Assembly (NCBI GenBank): GCA_903957405.1
Contig: CAJBPC010000341.1
Span: 1-7,568 of the forward strand
Direction: 5' to 3'
Length of the DNA stretch: 7,568 bases
Source of the DNA: an uncultured bacterium
GTDB taxonomy: Bacteria; Bacteroidota; Bacteroidia; Chitinophagales; Chitinophagaceae
Shown here: positions 1-6,336 of the stretch, one piece after another
Layout of the letters: every line of letters begins with the position of its first letter
Numbering within the stretch: the stretch's first letter is position 1
The notes under the pieces: model-generated
Database searches by the model: none
What the model saw: the letters and a program-made list of their open reading frames with translations, nothing else
What the model was told of the DNA's origin: nothing
Program-made: the position numbers and the translations under genes

Positions 1-1764
1 CCGCTATTCGGTCCGATGATGAGTCTATATGGCATGGAGCAGCTGCCCGTGAACATGATCGACCGCATAGAAGTGGTACGTGGCGGAGGATCTTCTCTTT
101 ATGGGCCAAGTGCGATCGGTGGAACGGTGAACGTCATCACGCGTACGCCCATCCGCAACCAGGCCGAGGTCGGTATGCAGTATCAGCATGTGGGCGGTCG
201 AACCGCTGACGCCATATTGAGTGGAAATGGTTCTTTGGTGTCGAATGATAAGCGGACAGGATTATCCCTTTTTCTGAATCGCCGGGTAAGGGGTGTTTTT
301 GATGCCAATGGCGATGGTTTCTCCGAGTTGCCGGAGCTGCGGAATTTGTCAAGCGGACTTAGTTTTTTTCACAAGCCGGCAAAGGACCAGAAGCTTGAGC
401 TTACTATCGGATATCTTGGGGAATATCGATATGGAGGCGAGATCACGGACAAAGCGGTGGAACTCGCCGGTCAGGCGGAAGAGCGACGGCACCGTACCTG
501 GATGGGCAGCATGGACTATCAAGTGAACTTCAACGGGCAGCGATCTTCTGTCATCGCCTACGGTGCCTGGCAGATTATCCAACGGTCGCATTACACTGGC
601 GTTCTGCCAGATGCCCCAGCTGAACTGGCTCAGCATATCCTGGAACCTCCTTTTGGTGAGGCAGATGCCGCTACATTCAATACGGGTTTCCAGTTGAACC
701 ATCGTGTTGACCGATTTCTCAAAGGGACGAATACATTCACCCTGGGGTCGGAATTGGTCTATGATAAGGTGACCGACAATATCCCGGCCTATGGTTACGA
801 AGTGGATCAGCAAACGAGGGATTTTGGCGTTTTTCTGCAAAGTGACTGGCAGCTTTCTCCGAAACTGACCATGCTCAGCGGCATTCGGACAGATCTGCAC
901 AATATGCTGCCCGGAAGGGTGATGATGAGTCCGCGCCTGTCAATTTTATATCGACCGTGGCCTTCGACTCAGATCCGTCTTGGATATGGCAAAGGATTCC
1001 GGGCACCGCAAGCCTTCGACACCGATCTCCACCTGGCCTTCGCCGGCGGAGGGGTCTCCCGTGTACAGCTCGACAATGACTTGATGGCGGAGCGGTCCAA
1101 TAGCTGGAGTCTTTCGTGGAATGCAGACCATGCCACGGAGAACAGGATTTTTGGTTATACGGTGGAGGCATTCCGTACGAATTTGCTGGGTGCTTTCAAC
1201 CTGTTTCATATCGGTCGGGATGCTTATGGGGAAATTTTCGAGAAGCGCAACGGAAGCGCCGCCCGCGTGCAGGGCATCACCGTCGAACTCCGCGGCAATA
1301 TCCGCAAAAAACTGCAGCTGGAAGGGGGCTTCACCTTGCAGCAGAGCGCTTACGACGATGCAGTGGAATATATGAATGGTGTTCCACCCGAGCGGAATTT
1401 CCTTCGGACGCCTGATGCTTATGGGTTCAGCAGCCTCACGTTGATGCCTACTTCTAAGTGGAATATCAACCTCAGTCATGTGCATACCGGACGGATGCGG
1501 CTCGCACATTTCGGCAGTGAAGGAAATCAACCTGCGGATCGCATGATCGAAACCAAGCCCTTCGACGAAATAAACCTCCGCGTCAGTCGCTTCATCCGTG
1601 CCGACGATCTGTCGTCTGTCATCGAATGCTCCGCCGGTGTGCGGAATCTCTTGAATGCATGGCAGGATGACTTCGACAGGGGCAAATACCGCGATAGCAA
1701 TTATATCTACGGACCTGCACAGCCCCGTTCCCTGTTTGTCGCCGTCAAATGGCGGTTCAACTGA
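1..1764 (+). CDS. TonB-dependent outer-membrane receptor, C-terminal part (5' end outside window)
   Basis: The frame is open from base 1, so this is a partial gene: 587 codons are visible, and the signal peptide and start of the plug are missing. The first ~50 residues are the end of a plug domain, with the typical run IDRIEVVRGGGSSLYGPSAI followed by GGTVNVITRTP. The rest is a 22-strand type beta-barrel with alternating aromatic and polar strands; the motifs GYGKGFRAPQAFD and SPRLSILYRP are usual for siderophore/cobalamin-type receptors of the CirA/BtuB kind. The protein ends in LFVAVKWRFN, an aromatic-rich last strand that suits insertion by the BAM machinery. Such receptors take up a scarce ligand across the outer membrane using TonB-ExbBD energy. 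The substrate cannot be read from this part, and no SusD-like partner follows, which argues against a SusCD glycan system. It is followed by a hairpin and a convergent gene, so it ends its transcription unit. Confidence 0.93.
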   Translation, partial: PLFGPMMSLYGMEQLPVNMIDRIEVVRGGGSSLYGPSAIGGTVNVITRTPIRNQAEVGMQYQHVGGRTADAILSGNGSLVSNDKRTGLSLFLNRRVRGVFDANGDGFSELPELRNLSSGLSFFHKPAKDQKLELTIGYLGEYRYGGEITDKAVELAGQAEERRHRTWMGSMDYQVNFNGQRSSVIAYGAWQIIQRSHYTGVLPDAPAELAQHILEPPFGEADAATFNTGFQLNHRVDRFLKGTNTFTLGSELVYDKVTDNIPAYGYEVDQQTRDFGVFLQSDWQLSPKLTMLSGIRTDLHNMLPGRVMMSPRLSILYRPWPSTQIRLGYGKGFRAPQAFDTDLHLAFAGGGVSRVQLDNDLMAERSNSWSLSWNADHATENRIFGYTVEAFRTNLLGAFNLFHIGRDAYGEIFEKRNGSAARVQGITVELRGNIRKKLQLEGGFTLQQSAYDDAVEYMNGVPPERNFLRTPDAYGFSSLTLMPTSKWNINLSHVHTGRMRLAHFGSEGNQPADRMIETKPFDEINLRVSRFIRADDLSSVIECSAGVRNLLNAWQDDFDRGKYRDSNYIYGPAQPRSLFVAVKWRFN

Positions 1765-1782
1765 ATGCTCGAAGACGAAAAC

Positions 1783-1808
1783 GAAAGGCGCCGGTTTTAG
1801 CGCCTTTC
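1783..1808. terminator. Hairpin between convergent genes, likely bidirectional terminator
   Basis: A perfect 9-bp inverted repeat, GAAAGGCGC and GCGCCTTTC, encloses an 8-base loop. It begins 18 bp after the receptor stop codon. The tail on the plus strand is A/T-rich (ATAATTGAAATCATTTTATT) rather than a clean T-run. On the minus strand the tail reads GTTTTCGTCTTC. Since the downstream gene converges on it, it may end transcription from both sides. The hairpin is seen directly; the function is inferred. Confidence 0.7.
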
Positions 1809-1868
1809 ATAATTGAAATCATTTTATTTCGCTCGAGCGGCTGCAGGATGGATCAAAAATCCAACCAT

Positions 1869-2276
1869 TCACTTTCCCTTTGCCTTGCCAATAAAATACA
1901 GCAAGGGGATCGCGACAGCCGCATGCATCAGGCAAAGTACCAACGCATAGCCGGTCGTCACGCCCTTGATACCCATGAAGGGACTTGCAAAGGAGATGAT
2001 GAGCAATACGATGGCCAGGATGCGGAAATTGGCGAATCCCTTTGCGGAGAACTTTTCCATGATGAAAAACACCAGGGATCCGATCAGCGCGGGAAATATA
2101 CTTCCGAGAATCACCGGCATGATCGTCAGTGGCTGGTCGGGCTGCACATGTATGTCGTCAGTGATGATGCCTGCCGATTTCGTCGCCAAAAAAAGGATCG
2201 CGTTGATGAGTGTGGCTGCGCCGGCTGCCTTCAGGCCGGCCATCATTGACTCCTGGAAACTCAGGTTGCTGTTCAT
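1869..2276 (-). CDS. DUF6069-like four-helix inner-membrane protein
   Basis: This 135-residue protein has four predicted transmembrane segments at about residues 13-36, 50-73, 83-103 and 108-130, a short polar loop (about 37-49) after the first, and a basic C-terminus (GKAKGK). The layout and motifs such as the first-helix run with LINAILFL and the last segment with AVAIPLLYFIG resemble the DUF6069 family of small membrane proteins, whose function is not known. No catalytic residues are evident. It lies downstream of the MarR regulator on the same strand, 104 bp away. A near copy of the regulator's own upstream palindrome sits 72 bp before this start, so it is probably the regulator's target, perhaps a stress or efflux-related membrane protein (inference). 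The leader before the ATG is A-rich with no Shine-Dalgarno site, as is common in Bacteroidota. The family call is from memory of family features, not a search. Confidence 0.8.
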   Translation of the reverse strand: MNSNLSFQESMMAGLKAAGAATLINAILFLATKSAGIITDDIHVQPDQPLTIMPVILGSIFPALIGSLVFFIMEKFSAKGFANFRILAIVLLIISFASPFMGIKGVTTGYALVLCLMHAAVAIPLLYFIGKAKGK

Positions 2277-2348
2277 GTTTATTGTTTTTTGTGTATGAAA
2301 AATGAAAATTATTTGTCAATCGTATCTCCGACCCCACTCGCGTGATTT

Positions 2349-2364
2349 AGTTGTACCTACAACT
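2349..2364. promoter_or_regulatory. Probable MarR operator in front of the DUF6069 gene
   Basis: AGTTGTACCTACAACT has perfect 7-bp arms (AGTTGTA/TACAACT) around a 2-base centre. It differs at one base from the 16-bp palindrome upstream of the MarR gene, and both copies are followed by ATTAT on the plus strand. It lies between the MarR stop codon and the DUF6069 start. The size and symmetry suit a MarR dimer. I see no canonical -33/-7 promoter placed neatly over it. Confidence 0.7.
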
Positions 2365-2380
2365 ATTATATCAAAAAAAA

Positions 2381-2836
2381 TCAAGTCTCGCGCATCTTGT
2401 CCAGCAACCTGTTCAGCTCAGTGTTCTCGGCTTTTGTCAGTTTACTGCGGCCTGTGTCGTGTGTCTCGAAATCCTCCGCCACCATGGCCAGCATTCCCAA
2501 ACCCTTCGGGGTGATGCCTATCACATATTCCCTCTTGTCCTTTTCCGATTGTGTGACGCTCACCAGTTTCTTCTCCATGAGTTTTCTTATGAGCAGGGTC
2601 ACATTCGAACTCCGCGCGATCATTCGAGACAAGATGTCTTTCTGACACATGCTGCGCGGGTGGCTTCCCTTTAAGATCCTCAGTACGTTGAACTGCTCAT
2701 GCGTCAATCCGAATGGCTTCAGCACCGCTGAAATACGGTTATGCAGCCAGTGGCCGGTGAACAGCACATTCAGTATGGCTTTTACATGACTGTTCTCGAA
2801 TTTATTCTGCCGTATCTCCTGCTCCAATGACGCCAT
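2381..2836 (-). CDS. MarR-family winged helix-turn-helix transcriptional regulator
   Basis: With the start at 2836 the protein has 151 residues, the usual MarR length. An N-terminal dimerisation helix region (about 1-40) is followed by GLTHEQFNVLRILKGSHP, the classic start of the MarR winged helix. The recognition helix lies near SSNVTLLIRKLMEKKLV (about 76-92), the wing is SEKDKREYVIGITPKG (about 97-112), and a C-terminal helix returns to the dimer interface. The frame is open further upstream to 2959, but that longer version adds a Cys-rich, non-conserved 41 residues and would place the palindromic operator inside the coding region, so the Met at 2836 is preferred. MarR proteins bind a palindrome as dimers and often release it on binding a phenolic ligand or on oxidation. 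Here the palindrome 32 bp upstream of its own start points to autoregulation, and the copy before the DUF6069 gene to control of that gene. Confidence 0.93.
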   Translation of the reverse strand: MASLEQEIRQNKFENSHVKAILNVLFTGHWLHNRISAVLKPFGLTHEQFNVLRILKGSHPRSMCQKDILSRMIARSSNVTLLIRKLMEKKLVSVTQSEKDKREYVIGITPKGLGMLAMVAEDFETHDTGRSKLTKAENTELNRLLDKMRET

Positions 2837-2853
2837 CTCGTCCGTTTGTTCGC

Positions 2854-2884
2854 CAAAGTACGAAAATAAGTTGTAGCTACAACT
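2854..2884 (-). promoter_or_regulatory. MarR operator and probable overlapping promoter of the regulator gene
   Basis: AGTTGTAGCTACAACT at 2869-2884 is a perfect 16-bp palindrome. On the minus strand it contains GTTG, and 19 bases after the TTG comes TACTTTG at 2860-2854. This resembles the Bacteroidota promoter (TTTG, about 19 bases, TAnnTTTG), with one base missing in the -7 element. If that is the promoter, the operator covers the -33 element and a bound dimer would block RNA polymerase. The palindrome is certain; the promoter reading is tentative. Confidence 0.7.
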
Positions 2885-2989
2885 ATTATTTTCACTGTCC
2901 CCGCAACACCCCATGCATTCCATTATTTGAGCTGCCTGTCTGTGAAAGAGGCATCTCAAGGAAAGACTGTTCTCGGATCTTTAATGGTT

Positions 2990-3009
2990 TCCGATCGCGA
3001 CAGATCGGA
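2990..3009. repeat. Short inverted repeat
   Basis: TCCGATC and GATCGGA form perfect 7-bp arms around the 6-base loop GCGACA. There is no T-run directly after it on either strand. It may be a leftover terminator stem of the possible eroded gene on the minus strand, or be meaningless. Confidence 0.35.
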
Positions 3010-3314
3010 TAGCAGTCGTCCGTTTTTGCTGCGGCGAATGACGGGGAAGAGCGTATGGGTGGGATTTCTTTCTCCAGGGCCTGACATCCTTTGGTGCCGT
3101 AACCCCCTGCATGCTGGAGGATCATGCCTTCGGCAGTATGACCGTTCCTTTGAACTTTTCGATGACAGCCCCGATGTTTTCCCCGCTTCATGCATCATCC
3201 ACCACCTGACTGCCTTCATGGATCATGTCAGGCAAGTCGAATAAATCCGGAGGATGGCATCCTTGATCTTCAGCAGGGCAAGTGATTCGCATGACACGTC
3301 GCTTCTAATTATAT

Positions 3315-3340
3315 GAGGCCAGGCCTCCTATTTATTTTTT
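3315..3340 (+). terminator. Weak terminator-like palindrome with T-rich tail
   Basis: GAGGCC-A-GGCCTC is a perfect palindrome around one base; as a hairpin it would have 5 bp and a 3-base loop. It is followed by CTATTTATTTTTT, so on the plus strand it looks like a small intrinsic terminator. No plus-strand gene is evident before it, so its role is unclear. Confidence 0.35.
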
Positions 3341-3614
3341 CTCGTGGCGTCGACATTACCGGAATTTTTTTTATGCATATAACGGTCAAGCATACGCGAA
3401 ATTTTATCAAATAAGCACATGTGCGAATATCTTTCAATCATCGTTGTCTGCGTCATCATCTCCCCGTGCGTCGAGCTGCAGTCCGGTGTTCATAATTTTC
3501 GTATAATTGGCATGGAATCCCGGTGCATCCTGCCATGTCGATGCAGTGCTCCGGCACTGATTCGTTCCGAACCATCGACATATTTCAAAACAGAGATCGG
3601 CCAAATCCCGAACC

Positions 3615-4205
3615 ATGGAAAGACCGGACATATCAACCATATCCACAGGGCAGGAGCTCAAAAGATGGTATTGGTCGAAAGCTGAATTGATCTTGTTTGC
3701 GAGGACGAGAGGAGTGCGTCAAGCCGGATCTAAATTTGACCTATTGGACCGGCTGGCAAACGATCTCGATGGGAAAACCACCAGAGAAGCGGGTCCGAAA
3801 AAGCCATCTTCATCAACTCCCTGGGCGAAAGAAACATTGACGCTCGAGATGGTGATCACCGATAGCTATAAAAATGGGGAAAATACAAGACGCTTTTTTA
3901 AAGAGCAATGCGGACAGGATTTTGCTTTCAGCATACCGTTCATGGCATGGATGAAGGTGAATGCCGGCAAGAAATTAAAAGATGCGGTGGAGGAATGGAA
4001 AAGACTGCAAAAGGCGCGAAAAGAACAAAAGCAGGTTTCTGACATTCCGGAAAGCAACCAATACAATCAATACATCCGCGATTTCTTTGCAGATAATCCG
4101 AACAGGACAATCGTTGATGCGAGGTATTATTGGAAGCTTAAGCGAAAACTTCCATTAGGAAAGCATAGGTATGAAAGGACGGATCTGGAACTTCCTGACA
4201 ATTGA
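3615..4205 (+). CDS. SAP-domain protein with DUF6434 region
   Basis: The protein has 196 residues, is soluble and basic, and has no signal peptide. The N-terminus RPDISTISTGQELKRWYW leads into a SAP-like helix-turn-helix pair at about 18-52 (KAELILFARTRGV, then GSKFDLLDRLAND), a fold known for binding DNA or RNA. A polar linker with Lys and Ser (54-70) follows. The middle part at about 75-135 (ITDSYKNGENTRRFFKEQCG, then FSIPFMAWMKVNAGKKLKDAV and a Trp) matches what I recall of DUF6434. The C-terminal part has QYIRDFFADNP and a Tyr/Trp/Lys-rich run, and looks like a recurring tail of these proteins. The start at 3615 is chosen because the family opens with this RPDIS motif directly after Met. 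The function is not known; a nucleic-acid binding role is inferred from the SAP motif. It stands alone, with gaps on both sides. Confidence 0.85.
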   Translation: MERPDISTISTGQELKRWYWSKAELILFARTRGVRQAGSKFDLLDRLANDLDGKTTREAGPKKPSSSTPWAKETLTLEMVITDSYKNGENTRRFFKEQCGQDFAFSIPFMAWMKVNAGKKLKDAVEEWKRLQKARKEQKQVSDIPESNQYNQYIRDFFADNPNRTIVDARYYWKLKRKLPLGKHRYERTDLELPDN

Positions 4206-4310
4206 TCGGTCTGGCATCATTTTTTGTGTGCATGCATGCCTCAGCTCTTTCTGCCAGTTACGGTTTCAGTGTAATTTTTTGTGCCTTTTCATTTTCGCAA
4301 TGATTGAATA

Positions 4311-4463
4311 TTAAACTTTTCTACCCTGAATGACGTTGAGCAATATGGCTATGATGGCAATGATAAGCAGTATGTGAATGATCCCTCCCGCACTATAGGC
4401 GAAAAAACCAATTGCCCAACCTATTACGAGTATTACAGCAATCAAATAGAGTACGTTTCTCAT
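4311..4463 (-). CDS. Lmo0937-family small membrane protein (50 residues)
   Basis: The ORF starts MRNVLYLIAVILVIGWAIGF and ends NVIQGRKV. It has two hydrophobic helices (about 4-22 and 27-44) joined by a short turn, FAYSAGG. The WAIGFF...AGGIIHILL pattern and length of about 50 residues are typical of the Lmo0937/DUF5670 family of tiny membrane proteins, common in Bacteroidota and Firmicutes and of unknown role, sometimes linked with stress. A good promoter lies 36 bp upstream of the start, and the leader is A-rich (GTAAAAAAAAAACACC before the ATG). It is transcribed towards the SAP gene, making a convergent pair with a gap of 105 bp. The ORF is short enough to be missed by ordinary length cut-offs. 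Confidence 0.88.
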   Translation of the reverse strand: MRNVLYLIAVILVIGWAIGFFAYSAGGIIHILLIIAIIAILLNVIQGRKV

Positions 4464-4498
4464 GGTGTTTTTTTTTTACTTTTATAGTGGATGAACGT

Positions 4499-4529
4499 CA
4501 AAATTAAAACTTCCATAATTTTCATTAAA
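4499..4529 (-). promoter_or_regulatory. Bacteroidota-type promoter of the Lmo0937-like gene
   Basis: On the minus strand, TTTA at 4529-4526 is followed after exactly 19 bases by TAATTTTG at 4506-4499. The second element matches the -7 consensus TAnnTTTG fully and the first is one base off the -33 TTTG. The predicted transcription start is near 4492, leaving a leader of about 29 bases before the ATG. Confidence 0.65.
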
Positions 4530-4658
4530 TGATATCGTTCGGTGGTAGACATGATTCAGATCAGTTCTGAAATGGCTCAAGGACAAGTATGATGAGATCT
4601 TGGTAATTGTAAAATGCCATCTGCTTGGCCTTGATATATACTTTCCCCTCTATCATCA

Positions 4659-5714
4659 ATGCGTTTTATTTGCCATTCTAAAATGACTGATGATATGATG
4701 CACGCGGCATTACTATTTTTTTCTTCTGTCATCCTGTTCGTGACTTCCCTGTCGTCTTTCGAAGATTCCAATCGCCATGCATTGGTATCTGCCGGAGATA
4801 TGCCAGGGTCAAAGTCCAGCCTGATGATGACTCCATTCGGATCGGATACGGTTCCGGTGTCATCCTCCGGTCGAATCATCCGTCACCGCGACTTTCCCTC
4901 CCGGTTTGTCGACTCCCGCCACATCGATGTATGGCTGCCGGCTGATTACCATGAAAAAAAGAAATACGCCGTGCTTTACATGCATGACGGGCAGATGCTG
5001 TTCGACCCTACGACGACATGGAATGGCAGCGAGTGGGGGGTGGATGAGGCGATGTCGCGTCTTCTGAAGGATGGTCAAATCCGCGACTGCATTGTCGTCG
5101 GTGTTTGGAACAGTGGTGCCGGCCGGCATGCGGATTATTTCCCGCAACAACCCTTTGCCATGATGACGGAAGCGAAACAGGCCGTGGTGCTTGGCAGTGA
5201 TCGACAAAACGGACATTCCGCTTTCAATGGTGTACCTGTGCGGTCTGATGCATATCTCCGGTTTTTGGTCAGTGAGTTGAAACCTTTCATCGACAAGAAA
5301 TATTCCACATATCGGGGAAGACAACACACATTCATTGCGGGCAGCAGCATGGGCGGCCTCATCTCCCTCTACGCCGCATGCGCCTATCCGGATGTGTTCG
5401 GCGGTGCCGCCTGCTTGTCCACGCACTGGCCGGGTGTTTTTTTCGTGGAGGGGAATCCCTTTCCGGCTGCGATGCTGGCCTATTTGCGGGATCGGCTGCC
5501 GGCTCCCCGAAGGAGTCTTTTTTATTTTGATCATGGAGACCGAAGCCTCGATGCCCTTTATCCTCCGTTTCAAAGGGATGTCGATCAGGTGATGCGTGCT
5601 CGCGGATATTCAGACAGGAATTTTCGTTCCTTGTTTTTTCCCGGTGCGGAGCATACCGAAAAAGCATGGGCTTCGAGATTGCATGAACCCTTGCTTTTCC
5701 TGCTCAAGCGGTGA
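4659..5714 (+). CDS. Probably exported alpha/beta-hydrolase, esterase D / enterochelin-esterase type
   Basis: The protein has 351 residues with an N-terminal hydrophobic stretch (about 16-33, ALLFFSSVILFVTSL) preceded by Arg and Lys, which suggests a signal peptide or membrane anchor. The domain begins near residue 70 (HIDVWLPADY, then YAVLYMHDGQMLFD), as in the putative esterase family PF00756. The nucleophile elbow is GSSMGG with Ser230, and the catalytic His is likely His332 in PGAEHTEKAW. The acid is probably Asp294 or Asp298 in FDHGDRSLD. Such enzymes cleave esters, including acyl or siderophore esters; the natural substrate cannot be told. Met at 4659 is kept because it supplies the positively charged n-region; Met at 4683 or 4695/4698 are possible later starts. 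It has its own intergenic space of 195 bp upstream, and the next gene follows after a terminator-like hairpin. No siderophore genes are adjacent, although an iron-type receptor lies 3 kb away. Confidence 0.88.
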   Translation: MRFICHSKMTDDMMHAALLFFSSVILFVTSLSSFEDSNRHALVSAGDMPGSKSSLMMTPFGSDTVPVSSSGRIIRHRDFPSRFVDSRHIDVWLPADYHEKKKYAVLYMHDGQMLFDPTTTWNGSEWGVDEAMSRLLKDGQIRDCIVVGVWNSGAGRHADYFPQQPFAMMTEAKQAVVLGSDRQNGHSAFNGVPVRSDAYLRFLVSELKPFIDKKYSTYRGRQHTFIAGSSMGGLISLYAACAYPDVFGGAACLSTHWPGVFFVEGNPFPAAMLAYLRDRLPAPRRSLFYFDHGDRSLDALYPPFQRDVDQVMRARGYSDRNFRSLFFPGAEHTEKAWASRLHEPLLFLLKR

Positions 5715-5780
5715 GCAAGAGCCTTTCGAAGCCGGATGTCTGATATCTTCGGAAATCGCTTTGTAATAATTTGCATGTAC

Positions 5781-5811
5781 GGGATACTAATGGGAATATC
5801 CCTATTTTTTT
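5781..5811 (+). terminator. Hairpin with T-run between the esterase and the sigma factor gene
   Basis: GGGATA and TATCCC form a 6-bp stem with a 10-base loop (a competing smaller stem GGGA-ATA-TCCC lies within it), followed by TATTTTTTT. This looks like an intrinsic terminator for the esterase, 66 bp after its stop codon. It ends only about 8 bp before the sigma factor start codon, so a sigma transcript must either begin within this element or read through it. Confidence 0.6.
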
Positions 5812-5819
5812 AAACAGGC

Positions 5820-6332
5820 ATGGTCCTGCAAAACCCGAAGATGAAGGATTCGGCCCAGGCATTTCTTGATCAGCTTGCAGCGCATGACCGACTGATCAGG
5901 AAAGTGTGCCATCTCTATTTGGATGATCCGACTGAGCGGGAGGACCTTTTTCAGGAGATCGTCTGCCAGGCTTGGAGATCCTTTATCAATTACCGGGGCG
6001 AATCAAAATTCACCACCTGGCTTTATCGGGTCGCACTGAATACGGCCATCACCCATTATCGCAAACAGTCAAGACGGCGGCAGGTTGAAGTGCAGGGGCA
6101 TGAGCTTCAGCGTTCGCAACCTGAAGACCCTTACGCGGATGATATAGTCGTCATGTATGCGGCCATTAATCGCCTTTCAAAAGTCGACAAAGCGTTGGTA
6201 TTGCTGTATATCGATGATATTTCCTATGCGGAAATAGCCGAGATCATGGGTATGACATCCACCAATGTGGGCGTCAGGCTCAACCGAATCAGAAAGAAAC
6301 TGAAAGACGCATGTTCAAACCAGAAATCATAA
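5820..6332 (+). CDS. ECF-type RNA polymerase sigma factor
   Basis: At 170 residues this is a typical ECF sigma factor with only regions 2 and 4. Region 2 spans about 22-85: EREDLFQEIVCQAWRSF is the core-binding part and FTTWLYRVALNTAITHYRK the -10 recognition helix. Region 4 spans about 112-163: LSKVDKALVLLYIDDISYAE followed by the helix-turn-helix with IAEIMGMTSTNVGVRLNRIR contacts the -35 region. A basic linker (RKQSRRRQ) joins them. It directs RNA polymerase to a dedicated set of promoters. The start at 5820 gives a normal N-terminus; Met at 5841 is an alternative that would lengthen the leader after the terminator-like hairpin. The next gene begins 4 bp after the stop, so the two are co-transcribed and probably act together. 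Confidence 0.95.
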   Translation: MVLQNPKMKDSAQAFLDQLAAHDRLIRKVCHLYLDDPTEREDLFQEIVCQAWRSFINYRGESKFTTWLYRVALNTAITHYRKQSRRRQVEVQGHELQRSQPEDPYADDIVVMYAAINRLSKVDKALVLLYIDDISYAEIAEIMGMTSTNVGVRLNRIRKKLKDACSNQKS

Positions 6333-6336
6333 AATC

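Larger units (their letters stand above)
2885..3614. other. Long stretch without an intact gene; possible eroded coding remnant on the minus strand
   Basis: No reading frame in these ~730 bases gives a recognisable intact protein. On the minus strand, about 3010-3300, short protein-like stretches occur in different frames and are broken by stops: one frame reads LFDLPDMIHEGSQVVDDA, then a stop at 3188-3190, then SGENIGAVIEKFKGTVILPK in the same frame; a neighbouring frame holds ESLALLKIKDAILRIY just upstream. This could be a gene decayed by frameshifts and stops, but I cannot name the family and chance is not excluded. The stretch from 3340 to 3614 is A/T-rich in part (T-runs near 3363-3372), has a 10-bp palindrome GCACATGTGC at 3415-3424, and must hold the promoter of the SAP gene, which I could not locate. 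Confidence 0.35.

Noticed and set aside
349..1530. Long minus-strand ORFs inside the receptor gene
   Set aside because: They are antisense frames of a clear TonB-dependent receptor and lack any domain features.
2837..2959. Longer N-terminus for the MarR regulator starting at 2959
   Set aside because: The added residues are Cys-rich and unlike MarR N-termini, and the coding region would run across the perfect 16-bp operator palindrome.
2927..3244. Plus-strand ORF of 105 residues
   Set aside because: No recognisable motif, unlike any family I know, and it runs opposite to the more protein-like minus-strand stretches in the same region.
3419..3685. Plus-strand ORF beginning with a hydrophobic run, overlapping the SAP gene start
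   Set aside because: It overlaps the well-supported SAP gene in another frame, and after the hydrophobic run there is no protein-like pattern.
4230..4239. Palindrome GCATGCATGC after the SAP gene
   Set aside because: Short, low-complexity alternating sequence with no T-run and no second copy in the window.
4860..5573. Minus-strand ORF of 237 residues
   Set aside because: It is the antisense shadow of the esterase, whose catalytic motifs establish the plus strand as coding.
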